This document shows, piece after piece, positions 1 to 7,475 of a DNA stretch of 64,000 nt. Source of the DNA: Spongiactinospora sp. TRM90649 (lineage in GTDB: Bacteria > Actinomycetota > Actinomycetes > Streptosporangiales > Streptosporangiaceae); the NCBI RefSeq assembly GCF_029382225.1, contig NZ_JARLTC010000027.1:62001-126000 (forward strand). Direction: 5' to 3'. The first letter of the stretch is position 1. Every line of letters begins with the position of its first letter. The notes under the pieces were generated by a model. The model worked only from the letters and a program-made list of their open reading frames with translations. It was not told the DNA's origin and did not search any database. Both the position numbers and the translations under genes were made by a program.

Positions 1-90
1 TCCGACCGCCGGGCGGGCACGTCCAAGATGAGCCTGCGCGTGCAACTGGAGTCGGCGCTGATGCCCTGGCGGCTGCTCTTCAAGCGCTGA
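1..90 (+). CDS. Polyprenol-phosphate mannosyltransferase, C-terminal end (partial)
   Basis: Only the last 29 codons lie in the window; the 5' part is off the left edge. The readable C-terminus contains RRAGTSKMS followed by an amphipathic tail ending LLFKR. The R-x-x-G-x-SKM pattern is typical of the end of the GT2 domain of dolichyl/polyprenyl-phosphate mannose synthases, which transfer mannose from GDP-mannose to a polyprenyl phosphate at the membrane for lipoglycan and protein mannosylation. The tail is soluble, with no trailing acyltransferase domain. A strong hairpin follows 12 nt after the stop, so this ends its transcript. Assignment rests on one motif and is moderately sure. Confidence 0.6.
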   Translation, partial: SDRRAGTSKMSLRVQLESALMPWRLLFKR

Positions 91-101
91 TCGGCACGAC
101 G

Positions 102-129
102 AAGCCCTCTCCGCGTGCGGAGAGGGCTT
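102..129 (+). terminator. Intrinsic terminator after the mannosyltransferase
   Basis: An 11-12 bp GC-rich stem (AAGCCCTCTCC paired with GGAGAGGGCTT) with a tight loop, followed by a short T run (TTTC). It lies directly downstream of the stop codon at 88-90. Confidence 0.8.
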
Positions 130-196
130 TCGCGTGGACCGGTTTGCGCCAACAAGATCCGGTCCGGGCGGCCGGTGAACGGCCTGTCGCACCCAC

Positions 197-423
197 TGCC
201 CGAGACCATCGGAACAGAAAGATCGACTGCTCCAGCATCGCTCACGGCACGGGCCCTCGGGAGTCGGGCGTTCGACGGGCATCGCGCGCATTGTTCACTG
301 AACAAATCAGCACCAATTCGATGCGCCTTTCCCAGCATTGTCACCTAAGCCGTGATATGCAACCATCGGTTCAATGGCCTGCCCTGTGGCGCCAACCACA
401 GGCGGCCAGTGCCCGAGACCATC
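197..423. repeat. Imperfect direct repeat in a long leader region
   Basis: The 14-mer TGCCCGAGACCATC occurs at 197-210 and again at 410-423. Partial similarity extends to both sides (GGTGAACGGCCTG versus GGTTCAATGGCCTG upstream). The 390 bp between the terminator and the next gene otherwise holds no convincing gene; it is lower in GC than its surroundings in places, especially 290-370. The repeats could be regulator sites or remnants of a duplication. Confidence 0.4.
291..305. promoter_or_regulatory. 15-bp perfect palindrome, candidate operator
   Basis: TTGTTCACTGAACAA is a perfect palindrome with 7-bp arms around one central base. It is AT-rich in a GC-rich background and lies about 210 bp upstream of the membrane protein/LuxR pair, the only genes reading away from it. 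The form suits a dimeric repressor or activator; no specific family can be named. Confidence 0.45.
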
Positions 424-517
424 AGACCGCAAGTCCGCCAATGGGGAACCGATTTATCCATCAATCGCCTGATTTCAGATGGAATATCCGGCAGTCCCCG
501 GAAAGATCGAGCCGCAC

Positions 518-886
518 ATGTCGCACACTGCGTCCCAGAGACCGGTCGCGCACGCCGCCCTGGACGACCTCGCCGGCATCCCCCCGGCGGACATCCCCTT
601 CGGCCACGCCGACCAGGCCGCCGGTCACCGTACGACCGGCCCCGAGGACGGCACGCGGAAGCCGTCCGGTTCCACCCGCTGCGGCGAGGCCTTCTTCGTG
701 GTTCTCGCCATCAGCCTGCTCGTCTTCTTCGGCACGCTGCGGGTGCTCGGCGTCCCCGACGACGAGATCGTCCAACTCGCGCTGTGGTCCCTCGGAATAT
801 CCGCCGCCGCGATATACGGCCGCAGCGCGCTGATGGCCATCGGGCGAAACGTCCTCAACGGAATCGCGAGGGAGAGCGACAAATGA
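518..886 (+). CDS. Small membrane protein coupled to LuxR regulator
   Basis: About 122 residues. The N-terminal ~60 residues are hydrophilic, Pro/Gly/His-rich and probably disordered. Two hydrophobic segments follow (FFVVLAISLLVFFGTLRVLG and the LALWSLGISAAAIYG region), then a short basic/acidic tail, so two membrane helices are predicted. The stop overlaps the ATG of the downstream regulator (ATGA), which implies translational coupling and a shared function, perhaps as a membrane partner. I chose ATG 518 because a purine-rich GAAAGATCGAG precedes it; an in-frame ATG at 479 would add 13 residues. Family not recognised. Confidence 0.6.
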   Translation: MSHTASQRPVAHAALDDLAGIPPADIPFGHADQAAGHRTTGPEDGTRKPSGSTRCGEAFFVVLAISLLVFFGTLRVLGVPDDEIVQLALWSLGISAAAIYGRSALMAIGRNVLNGIARESDK

Positions 887-2148
887 CCCGGGGCCGCGGC
901 CGCCCCATGGGCCCCGTGACCGACGGCCCGTTCGCCGCCTTCGCCCAGGCCCTGCGGAACCTGTGGCAGACGGCCGGTGAGCCGCCGGTCCGCACCCTCG
1001 CCGCGCTCATCGAGCGCTCCCCCGCGACCGTCTCGACGGCGATGAGCGGCAGGAGCCTGCCCAGCCTCGCGGTCACCCTCGCCATGGTGAAGGCGTGCGG
1101 CGGCGACGCGGAGGAATGGCGGGCGCGCTGGAACCGGGCCGTGAACCGCGACGGGGACACCACGGCGCGGCCACAGCCGACCGTGAGCGTCCCGGATGCC
1201 TCCGCTTCCGCCCGGGTGCGCGTGGCGCTGGTCACCGAGCAGACCGTCCTCGCCGAGGGCATCCGGTCGATGATCCTCGCCGACCCCGGGCGGCGTCTGG
1301 ACCTCGTCGCGACCGGCCCGACCGTCGACTCGGTACCGCCGGACCCCGATGTCCTTGTGATCGACCAGAGCGGCGACGACGTCCGCTTCGCGAGCCACAT
1401 CGCCGCCACCTGCGCGCCGGGGCGGCGCGTGATCGCGCACCTGCGATACCCGCCCAGGGCGGAGGCCGTCCGGGCCGCCCTCGACGCGGGGGCGGTGGCC
1501 GTGCTCGACGGCAGTACGTCCGGCGATGCCCTGGTGGAGACGATCCTCGCTGTCGCCGACGACCGCCCCACCGTGCCGCCCGCGATGGTCGAGGCGATGA
1601 ACCGGGACACCTCGCCGCGTCTCTCCCAGCAGGAGCGGACGGCTCTGCTGCTCTGGTTCCAGAGCATGAGCAAGCAGTCGGTGGCCCGCCGGATGGGGAT
1701 CAGCGAGGCCACCGTTCGTGACTACATCCACCGGGCCCGGATGAAGTACGCGAGCGTCGGACGCCCGGCCCCAACCAAGACGGACCTGCTCGCGCGCGCC
1801 ATTCAGGACGGTGTCGTCCGGATCGACGAGATCGAGGAGTACCGGTCGTACGCGAACATCGGCCCCGATCCGCAGTCGCACGTCCGCCGCGGCCTGGCGC
1901 TGTTCCGAGCCCGTCGCGTCGAGGAGGCCGTCGCCGCCTTCGAAGAGGCGATCACGCACTACCACCAGGGCTACGACGTCGAGGGCATGAGCCAGGCCCT
2001 GCTGAGGCTCGGGCTGGAGCTGGATCGAGCGGGCCGGCCGGAGGACTCGGCCGCCGCGTTCGAGCAGGCCATGGCCGTCCTGTTCGCGACGGAAGACGAG
2101 TGGAGGCAGAGCGTCGAGGACGCGGCGCGGGCGGAGGTCAGACGGTGA
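883..2148 (+). CDS. LuxR-type regulator with N-terminal HTH, receiver-like and TPR regions
   Basis: About 421 residues with a composite layout. Residues ~10-90 hold a Cro/C1-like helix-turn-helix (TLAALIERSPATVSTAMSGR). Residues ~105-230 resemble a response-regulator receiver fold (VRVALVTEQTVLAEGIRSML-like start, then VLVIDQSG) but lack the usual acidic cluster, so phosphorylation is doubtful. Residues ~245-310 are a LuxR HTH (QSVARRMGISEATVRDYIHR). The C-terminal ~80 residues contain TPR-like helices (RRGLALFRARRVEEAVAAFEEA). The ATG overlaps the stop of the upstream membrane protein. It is probably a transcription factor sensing a cell-surface or peptide cue; target unknown. Its end overlaps the convergent oxidoreductase gene by 11 bp. 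Confidence 0.75.
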   Translation: MTRGRGRPMGPVTDGPFAAFAQALRNLWQTAGEPPVRTLAALIERSPATVSTAMSGRSLPSLAVTLAMVKACGGDAEEWRARWNRAVNRDGDTTARPQPTVSVPDASASARVRVALVTEQTVLAEGIRSMILADPGRRLDLVATGPTVDSVPPDPDVLVIDQSGDDVRFASHIAATCAPGRRVIAHLRYPPRAEAVRAALDAGAVAVLDGSTSGDALVETILAVADDRPTVPPAMVEAMNRDTSPRLSQQERTALLLWFQSMSKQSVARRMGISEATVRDYIHRARMKYASVGRPAPTKTDLLARAIQDGVVRIDEIEEYRSYANIGPDPQSHVRRGLALFRARRVEEAVAAFEEAITHYHQGYDVEGMSQALLRLGLELDRAGRPEDSAAAFEQAMAVLFATEDEWRQSVEDAARAEVRR

Positions 2149-3103
2149 GGACGATCTTGCCCTGGGCGTGGGCGGTCTCCTGGGCGCGGATGGCCTCCGC
2201 CGTGGCGCTCAGGGGGTAGGTGGCCTCGATGACCGGAGTGATCTCACCCTTGGCGGTGAGCTCGCCGAGCCGGGCCAGATCGTCGGCGTCGGTCCCGACG
2301 GCCAGGGGGCGCAGGCTCTGCCGTACGAAGGGAGCGGTCACCAGGACGGCGAGCATGAGCGGGAGCGGGCCGAGGAACGCGCCGCCGTTGCCGGTGGTGG
2401 CCACGTAGGTGCCCCGTGGGGTGAGCAGGCGGCGCATCGCGGACACCGGGTGGCCGCCCGCGAGGTCGATGATGAGGTCGAAGCGCTCCGGTGACTGCGT
2501 CAGGTCCGTCGTGGTGTAGTCGATCACCTGGTCGGCGCCGATCGAGCGGACCAGGTCGGCGTTGCGGGCCCGGCAGACGGCGGTGACCCGTGCGCCGAGG
2601 CGCTTGGCGAGCTGGACGGTGAACGTGCCGACACCGCCGGAAGCTCCGTTGACGAGCACGTTCCGCCCCGGCCCCGCGTCGCCGAGGCGCAGCGCGGCCA
2701 GCGCCGTCACGCCCGCCACCGGCAGCGTGGCGGCCTGCTCGAAGGTGACCTCCGGCGGCTTGGCGGCGAGCCGCTTCTCCGGAATCGCCACGTACTCGGC
2801 GAACCCGAGCTGGGCGGCCTCTCCGAACACGTCGTCGCCGGGTGCGAAGCGGGTCACGCCCGGACCGACGGCCTCCACGGTGCCAGCGACCGCGCGCCCC
2901 AGGATGGTCTTGCGTGGGCGCGGGAACCCGAAGGCCAGGCGCATGATCCCCGGCGAGCCCCGCATCGCGGCCCGGTCGCCGAAGTTGACCGACGCCGCGC
3001 GCACCCGCACGAGCGCTTCACGGTCACCGGGCACGGGTTTCGGAACGTCGGCGTAGCTCAGGACCTCGGGCGGGCCGTATCTGGTGTAGACGATCGCCTT
3101 CAT
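2138..3103 (-). CDS. Zinc-binding-dehydrogenase-family NADPH:quinone oxidoreductase
   Basis: 321 residues, the usual MDR/quinone-oxidoreductase length. The N-terminus MKAIVYTRYGPPEVL is diagnostic for the GroES-like fold, and NGASGGVGTFTVQLAK is the NADPH-binding Rossmann glycine motif at about residues 145-160. Structural zinc cysteines are absent, as in QOR-type enzymes, so one- or two-electron reduction of quinones or enones with NADPH is expected in the cytosol. The ATG is preceded by GAGGAAG at good spacing. The gene is monocistronic, downstream of the PadR/membrane pair with a 44 bp gap, so read-through from that operon is possible. Confidence 0.85.
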   Translation of the reverse strand: MKAIVYTRYGPPEVLSYADVPKPVPGDREALVRVRAASVNFGDRAAMRGSPGIMRLAFGFPRPRKTILGRAVAGTVEAVGPGVTRFAPGDDVFGEAAQLGFAEYVAIPEKRLAAKPPEVTFEQAATLPVAGVTALAALRLGDAGPGRNVLVNGASGGVGTFTVQLAKRLGARVTAVCRARNADLVRSIGADQVIDYTTTDLTQSPERFDLIIDLAGGHPVSAMRRLLTPRGTYVATTGNGGAFLGPLPLMLAVLVTAPFVRQSLRPLAVGTDADDLARLGELTAKGEITPVIEATYPLSATAEAIRAQETAHAQGKIVLTV

Positions 3104-3147
3104 GGGATCTTCCTCTCGGTAGGACGAACTCAACGGGCTCAACGGAC

Positions 3148-4089
3148 TCAGCGGTTCCGGGCGCGGCGCAGGCTTTCGGCGACGGTGTGCAGGATGGTGA
3201 GCACGGACATCACCACGAGGCCGACGCCGATGAAGTAGGGCACCTCCGGCGGCCATCCGGCCGCCGCGACGAAGGCGGGGTTGAGCACCTTGTCGTTGAG
3301 CACGAGCCAGATCAGCGTCACGGGGGCGGCGAAGTCGGCCAGCGCCCCGGCGACGGCCAGCGGCACGCTCCAGCGCGCGTAGTATCTGGCGTAGACGAAG
3401 CACAGCTCGACGGCCACCACGGCGACGAACCAGTAGACCACTCCCGTCTCCCACAGCCAGGGCGCGAACAGCCCGATCGGCGCGCCGGCGGCGTCGGTCT
3501 CGGTGCTGAAGGACGGGGAGAGCAGCAGCCCGGCCGAGAAGAGCACCGTCACCACGGTGACGCTGATCAGCTCGGCGTAGCGCAGGCGGCGGCTGGGTTC
3601 GGCCGGGAGCGCGTCCGGGGTCCAGGAGCGCCGCAGCGGCCCCCGTACGGCCAGCCGTTCGATGACCGCGAACCCCAGCGTCGTCCAGAAGCCGATGTGG
3701 ACGGCCGTGGTGACCGCCGCGCCGAGCGTGCCGCCGAGCACGTCGGCCGCGCCCGCCCCGGCCAGCCCGCGGGTCAGCCCCACCGCCACCGCGACGGCGG
3801 GCACGATCGTCACCAGCAGCGCGGTCAGCAGCCGCCGGTAGTCCAGGTAGAGGGCCGGGCCGATGAGCTGGAGCGGGCGGTCGGCGTATCCGGCGGCCAG
3901 GCGCGCCGGGTCGCCGAGCTGGGTGAGCGCCGCGACCTCGGCGTCCGCCGGGTCGTCACCGGCGTCGAGGCGGCCGTCGAGCGTGTCGGCGATGGAGGCT
4001 CGCAGCTCCTTCTCGATCTCGGGCCGCTGCCGTGCGGGCAGGTGATGCAGTGCCGCCGCCACATAGCGGTCGGTGAGGGTGCCGGTCAC
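3148..4089 (-). CDS. PadR-associated multi-spanning membrane protein (HAAS-like N-terminus)
   Basis: About 313 residues. The N-terminal ~80 residues form a soluble helical segment (YVAAALHHLPARQRPEIEKE, then DPADAEVAALTQLGDPARLA) like the HAAS signalling domain found in proteins paired with PadR regulators. Six or so hydrophobic helices follow to the C-terminus. The GTG start overlaps the stop of the PadR gene (GTGA), a translationally coupled pair. By analogy with PadR/HAAS pairs it is probably a membrane stress or signalling protein whose expression is controlled by its neighbour; no transport substrate can be named. Confidence 0.7.
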   Translation of the reverse strand: MTGTLTDRYVAAALHHLPARQRPEIEKELRASIADTLDGRLDAGDDPADAEVAALTQLGDPARLAAGYADRPLQLIGPALYLDYRRLLTALLVTIVPAVAVAVGLTRGLAGAGAADVLGGTLGAAVTTAVHIGFWTTLGFAVIERLAVRGPLRRSWTPDALPAEPSRRLRYAELISVTVVTVLFSAGLLLSPSFSTETDAAGAPIGLFAPWLWETGVVYWFVAVVAVELCFVYARYYARWSVPLAVAGALADFAAPVTLIWLVLNDKVLNPAFVAAAGWPPEVPYFIGVGLVVMSVLTILHTVAESLRRARNR

Positions 4090-4421
4090 AACTCTCCTTT
4101 GAGGAGCCGGAAGGCGGCTGCGAGGTCGTCCCAGTCGCTGCTGAGGGTGTCGGCGAGCGCCTCGCCCTTGGCGCTGGTGCGGTAGAACTTGCGCGGCCGG
4201 GACTCCTCGGTGTTCCAGTCGCTGGTCAGCAGGGCTTGTTTCTCCAGACGGCGCAGGAGCGGGTAGAGGGTGTTGGCGTCGACGGCGAAGCCCTGCCGGT
4301 TCAGCAGGTCGAGCAGGGCGTAGCCGTAGTTGGGGCGTTTGAGTACGAGCAGGCAGGCGAGGACGACTGTGCCCCGCCGGAGCTCTTGCAGGTGGGTGGA
4401 GAGAAGCTCCTCTTCGAGCAT
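4086..4421 (-). CDS. PadR-family transcriptional repressor
   Basis: About 111 residues, the size of the compact PadR-s2 type. A winged helix (GTVVLACLLVLKRPNYGYAL, then LYPLLRRLEKQALLTSDW) is followed by a short C-terminal dimerisation helix. I chose ATG 4421 because a TATTGT -10 lies 6 nt upstream and a near-perfect palindrome occupies the promoter; a TTG start further upstream would put the palindrome inside the coding region. It is coupled (GTGA) to the HAAS-like membrane protein. Autorepression through the palindrome is likely. Confidence 0.85.
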   Translation of the reverse strand: MLEEELLSTHLQELRRGTVVLACLLVLKRPNYGYALLDLLNRQGFAVDANTLYPLLRRLEKQALLTSDWNTEESRPRKFYRTSAKGEALADTLSSDWDDLAAAFRLLKGEL

Positions 4422-4427
4422 GATGAC

Positions 4428-4457
4428 ACAATAGTGTGTGACACACAATATTGGCAA
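4428..4457 (-). promoter_or_regulatory. padR promoter with palindromic operator
   Basis: On the minus strand a -35 TTGCCA (4452-4457) and a -10 TATTGT (4428-4433) are 18 bp apart. The -10 ends 6 nt before the ATG, which predicts a leaderless mRNA. Between them, at 4430-4452, lies a palindrome with 11-bp arms, AATAGTGTGTG and CACACAATATT, around a central A, with one mismatched pair. This is the expected position for autorepression by the PadR product. The element is AT-rich unlike its surroundings. Confidence 0.75.
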
Positions 4458-4526
4458 CGAGACCGGCAGGGGTTCTGTTGCGCTCTGTTGGGTTGCGCGT
4501 CATTTGACCGCCCTACCGTGCGGCCC

Positions 4527-5753
4527 ATGAAACGCATCACGCTGGCGGCGGGCTCCGCCGTCCTGACCCTCGGGCTGGCCCTCGCCTCTCCCGCGCACGC
4601 CGAGCCCACGCCGGACGGCGTCACCTCGGGGGCGGGCGACGCCAGGGGCCGGGCCACGCTGACCGGCTTCGCGTCGCTGCCCGCGCTCACCTACGTGCCC
4701 GGCAGCCCGATCTCCGGGACGCTGCTGGACCCCGCGCCGGTCAACGGCGTCGCCGCCCCGTTCCCCGGCCAGCCGGTGCAGGGCTTCAGCGGTGTCGTGG
4801 ACCGGCACGACGGCACCTTCGACGCGCTGTCCGACAACGGCTTCGGCAACAAGCGCAACAGCGCCGACTTCCTGCTGCGGGTGCACCGGATCAAGCCCGA
4901 CTTCCGCTCAGGGTCGGTCCAGGTGCTCGGCGGCTTCTACCTCACCGACCCCAAGCGGCTGGTGCCGTGGCCGCTCGTCAGGCAGGACCGCACGCTGACC
5001 GGCTCGGACTTCGACATCGAGTCGATCGTGCGGCTCACCGACGGGACCTACTGGATCGGCGACGAGTTCGGCCCGGCCCTGCTGCACGTGTCGGCCACCG
5101 GCCGGCTGCTGGAGCCGCCGATCCTGCTGCCGGGCGTCCAGGCCCCCGAGAACCCCTACCTGAACGGCGGGCAGCCGAACCTCGGCTCCAGCAAGGGCTT
5201 CGAGGGCATGGCCAGGTCGGCGGACGGCCGCAGGCTCTACCCGCTCCTTGAGGGCACGGTGGCCGGCGACCCGGCGGGCGCGCTGCGGATGTACGAGTTC
5301 GACCTGCGCAAGCGCGCGTACACCGGCAAGCGGCTCACCTACCGGCTGGAGAACCCGGCCAACGCCATCGGCGACGCCATCACCGTGGACGACCACCGCT
5401 TCCTGATCATCGAGCGGGACAACCTGCAGGGCGACGCGGCGGCCTTCAAGCGCATCTACCTGGCCGACGCCCGCGACCGCGACCGTGACGGCGCGATGGA
5501 CAAGACCCTCGTGGCCGACCTGCTCGACGTGGCCAACCCCAAGCGGGTGGGCGGCTTCGGCGAGACCTTCCGCTTCCCGTTCCAGACCATCGAGGACGTG
5601 GTGATCCTCGACGACCGCACGCTCGGCGTGCTGGACGACAACAACTTCCCCGGCTCCAACGGCCGCACCCCGGGCGTGCCGGACAACAACGAGTTCATCA
5701 CCATCCGCCTCGCCGAGCGCCTGCACGCCGACCCCCGCGCCTACCGCCGGTAG
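4527..5753 (+). CDS. Secreted esterase-like phytase-family protein
   Basis: About 408 residues with a clear Sec signal peptide (MKRITLAAGSAVLTLGLALA, cleavage after AHA near residue 26). The body matches the phytase-like/esterase-like beta-propeller family: GFSGVVDRHDGTFDALSDNG near the start, GFEGMARSADGRRLYPLLEG in the middle, FLIIERDN, and LDDNNFPGSNGR near the end. The acidic repeats suit calcium and phosphoester binding. It probably acts outside the cell on phosphoesters; substrate not predictable. Good Shine-Dalgarno is lacking upstream of the ATG. The gene is divergent from padR, so the padR palindrome could also affect its promoter. Confidence 0.8.
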   Translation: MKRITLAAGSAVLTLGLALASPAHAEPTPDGVTSGAGDARGRATLTGFASLPALTYVPGSPISGTLLDPAPVNGVAAPFPGQPVQGFSGVVDRHDGTFDALSDNGFGNKRNSADFLLRVHRIKPDFRSGSVQVLGGFYLTDPKRLVPWPLVRQDRTLTGSDFDIESIVRLTDGTYWIGDEFGPALLHVSATGRLLEPPILLPGVQAPENPYLNGGQPNLGSSKGFEGMARSADGRRLYPLLEGTVAGDPAGALRMYEFDLRKRAYTGKRLTYRLENPANAIGDAITVDDHRFLIIERDNLQGDAAAFKRIYLADARDRDRDGAMDKTLVADLLDVANPKRVGGFGETFRFPFQTIEDVVILDDRTLGVLDDNNFPGSNGRTPGVPDNNEFITIRLAERLHADPRAYRR

Positions 5754-5763
5754 GCGCACCCCA

Positions 5764-5794
5764 AGGCCGTTTCCCCGCTCCGGGGGAACGGCCT
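5764..5794 (+). terminator. Hairpin after the phytase-like gene
   Basis: AGGCCGTT pairs with AACGGCCT, extended by CCCC/GGGG, around a short GCTCCG loop. It sits 10 bp after the stop codon. No T run follows, so it may act as a weak or Rho-assisted terminator, and it also insulates the argG promoter. Confidence 0.6.
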
Positions 5795-5804
5795 CCGAGT
5801 CGCC

Positions 5805-5835
5805 TTGCATGGTCATGCATAGGTGTGCATATACT
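5805..5835 (+). promoter_or_regulatory. argG promoter with ARG-box-like operator
   Basis: TTGCATGGTCATGCAT at 5805-5820, followed by a further GTGCAT at 5825-5830, resembles actinomycete ArgR boxes, which are built of GCAT/ATGCAT half-sites. It overlaps a -35-like TTGCAT (5805-5810) and runs to the -10 TATACT (5830-5835). The -10 ends 7 nt before the GTG at 5843, so transcription should start at the start codon itself. ArgR with arginine would be expected to repress. Confidence 0.7.
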
Positions 5836-5842
5836 TCTACTC

Positions 5843-7291
5843 GTGTCCAAGGTACTCACCTCCCTGCCTTTCGGTGAACGTGTCGGCATCGCCTTCTCCG
5901 GCGGTCTCGACACCTCGGTAGCGGTCGCGTGGATGCGCGAGAAGGGTGCGGTCCCCTGCACCTACACCGCTGACGTCGGCCAGGCCGACGAGCCCGACAT
6001 CGCCTCGGTGCCCGACCGCGCCACCGCGTACGGCGCGGAGGTCGCCCGGCTCGTCGACTGCCGTGCGGCCCTCGTGGAGGAGGGGTTCGCGGCACTCGCC
6101 TGCGGGGCGTTCCACATCCGCTCCGGCGGTCGCGCCTACTTCAACACCACCCCGCTCGGGCGGGCCGTCACCGGCACCCTGCTGGTGCGCGCGATGATGG
6201 ACGACGACGTCCAGATCTGGGGCGACGGCTCCACCTTCAAGGGCAACGACATCGAGCGGTTCTACCGCTACGGCCTGCTCGCCAACCCCTCCCTGCGCAT
6301 CTACAAGCCGTGGCTCGACGCCGACTTCGTCAGCGAGCTGGGCGGGCGCAAGGAGATGTCCGGCTGGCTGCTCGAACGCGGCCTGCCGTACCGGGACAGC
6401 GCGGAGAAGGCGTACTCCACCGACGCCAACATCTGGGGCGCGACCCACGAGGCCAAGGCGCTCGAACATCTCGACGCGGGCATCGAGACGGTCGAACCGA
6501 TCATGGGCGTCCGGTTCTGGGACCCCTCGGTCGAGATCGCCGCCGAAGACGTCACGATCGGCTTCGAGCAGGGCCGTCCGATGACCATCAACGGCAAGGA
6601 GTTCGCCTCCCCCGTCGATCTGGTGCTGGAGGCCAACGCCATCGGCGGACGGCACGGCATGGGCATGTCCGACCAGATCGAGAACCGCGTCATCGAGGCC
6701 AAGAGCCGGGGCATCTACGAGGCTCCCGGCATGGCCCTGCTGCACGCGGCCTACGAGCGCCTGGTCAACGCCATCCACAACGAGGACACACTGGCCAGCT
6801 ACCACATCGAGGGCCGCAAGCTCGGCCGGCTGCTGTACGAGGGCCGCTGGCTCGACCCGCAGGCGCTGATGCTGCGCGAGTCGCTGCAGCGCTGGATCGG
6901 CACGGCGGTCAGCGGCGAGGTGACCCTGCGCCTGCGGCGCGGGGAGGACTACTCCATCCTCGACACCGCGGGCCCCGCCTTCAGCTACCACCCGGACAAG
7001 CTGTCCATGGAGCGCACCGAGGACTCCGCGTTCGGCCCGGTCGACCGGATCGGCCAGCTCACCATGCGCAACCTCGACATCGCCGACTCCCGCGCCAGGC
7101 TGGAGCAGTACGCCGGGCTCGGCATGGTCGGCAACGCGCACCGCACCCTCCTCGGGGCCGCGCCGACGCCTCCCACCGAGCTGATCGGCGAGATGGACGA
7201 GGGCGGCGCCGAGGCGATCGCCTCCCGGGGCGAGGTCCCGGAGGACGACGTGCTGCTCGACCACGCCGCGATGGAGTCGGGCACCGACTGA
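5843..7291 (+). CDS. argG: Argininosuccinate synthase, long (E. coli) type
   Basis: About 482 residues. It joins citrulline and aspartate using ATP in the penultimate step of arginine synthesis. The ATP-binding loop AFSGGLDTS is at residues 17-25; YFNTTPLGRAVTGT, WGDGSTFKGNDIERF and RHGMGMSDQIENR match the long E. coli-like subfamily closely rather than the ~400-residue form usual in actinomycete arg clusters. GTG 5843 was chosen because it aligns with known starts (SKVLTSLPFGERVGIAFSGG) and falls where a leaderless transcript would begin; an in-frame GTG at 5825 is inside the promoter. The gene stands alone, away from other arg genes, between two terminators. Confidence 0.95.
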   Translation: MSKVLTSLPFGERVGIAFSGGLDTSVAVAWMREKGAVPCTYTADVGQADEPDIASVPDRATAYGAEVARLVDCRAALVEEGFAALACGAFHIRSGGRAYFNTTPLGRAVTGTLLVRAMMDDDVQIWGDGSTFKGNDIERFYRYGLLANPSLRIYKPWLDADFVSELGGRKEMSGWLLERGLPYRDSAEKAYSTDANIWGATHEAKALEHLDAGIETVEPIMGVRFWDPSVEIAAEDVTIGFEQGRPMTINGKEFASPVDLVLEANAIGGRHGMGMSDQIENRVIEAKSRGIYEAPGMALLHAAYERLVNAIHNEDTLASYHIEGRKLGRLLYEGRWLDPQALMLRESLQRWIGTAVSGEVTLRLRRGEDYSILDTAGPAFSYHPDKLSMERTEDSAFGPVDRIGQLTMRNLDIADSRARLEQYAGLGMVGNAHRTLLGAAPTPPTELIGEMDEGGAEAIASRGEVPEDDVLLDHAAMESGTD

Positions 7292-7308
7292 CCTGCCACG
7301 ATGACCGA

Positions 7309-7331
7309 CGCCCCGCCCTTGCGGCGGGGCG
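7309..7331 (+). terminator. Terminator after argG
   Basis: A 9-bp perfect stem, CGCCCCGCC with GGCGGGGCG, around a CTTGC loop, 17 bp after the stop. A weak T tract (GTTTG) follows slightly downstream. Confidence 0.75.
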
Positions 7332-7405
7332 CCGGCGTTTGCCGGAACCCTACGCTCACTCCCCGATATCCGTTGTTTTCCCCCACCGGACGCCCATCTC
7401 GCGGC

Positions 7406-7442
7406 TTGACGCGACCGAGCGGGCGTAATAGAACGCGTTTCA
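7406..7442 (+). promoter_or_regulatory. P450 promoter with KstR-like operator
   Basis: A -35 TTGACG (7406-7411) and a -10-like TAGAAC (7429-7434) are 17 bp apart. The sequence TAGAACGCGTTTCA at 7429-7442 fits TnnAACnnGTTnnA, the consensus of KstR-type TetR regulators of sterol and lipid catabolism, and would occlude the -10. A second match is at 10678-10691. No kstR gene is in the window, so the regulator is inferred only from the motif. Confidence 0.55.
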
Positions 7443-7475
7443 GGTCTCGTGCCGAGCGCTTGGTGAGGGGAAGAA

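Noticed and set aside
352..882. In-frame extension upstream of the LuxR regulator start
   Set aside because: The extension is Arg/Pro-rich and overlaps the membrane protein gene in another frame; ATG 883 with the ATGA junction is a better start.
625..1965. Long open frame on the minus strand opposite the LuxR gene
   Set aside because: Shadow frame caused by high GC third positions; Val/Gly/Arg-rich with no motif.
4090..4503. Extension of the HAAS-like membrane protein across padR
   Set aside because: It would be Arg/Pro/His-rich out-of-frame translation of the padR gene; GTG 4089 overlaps the padR stop.
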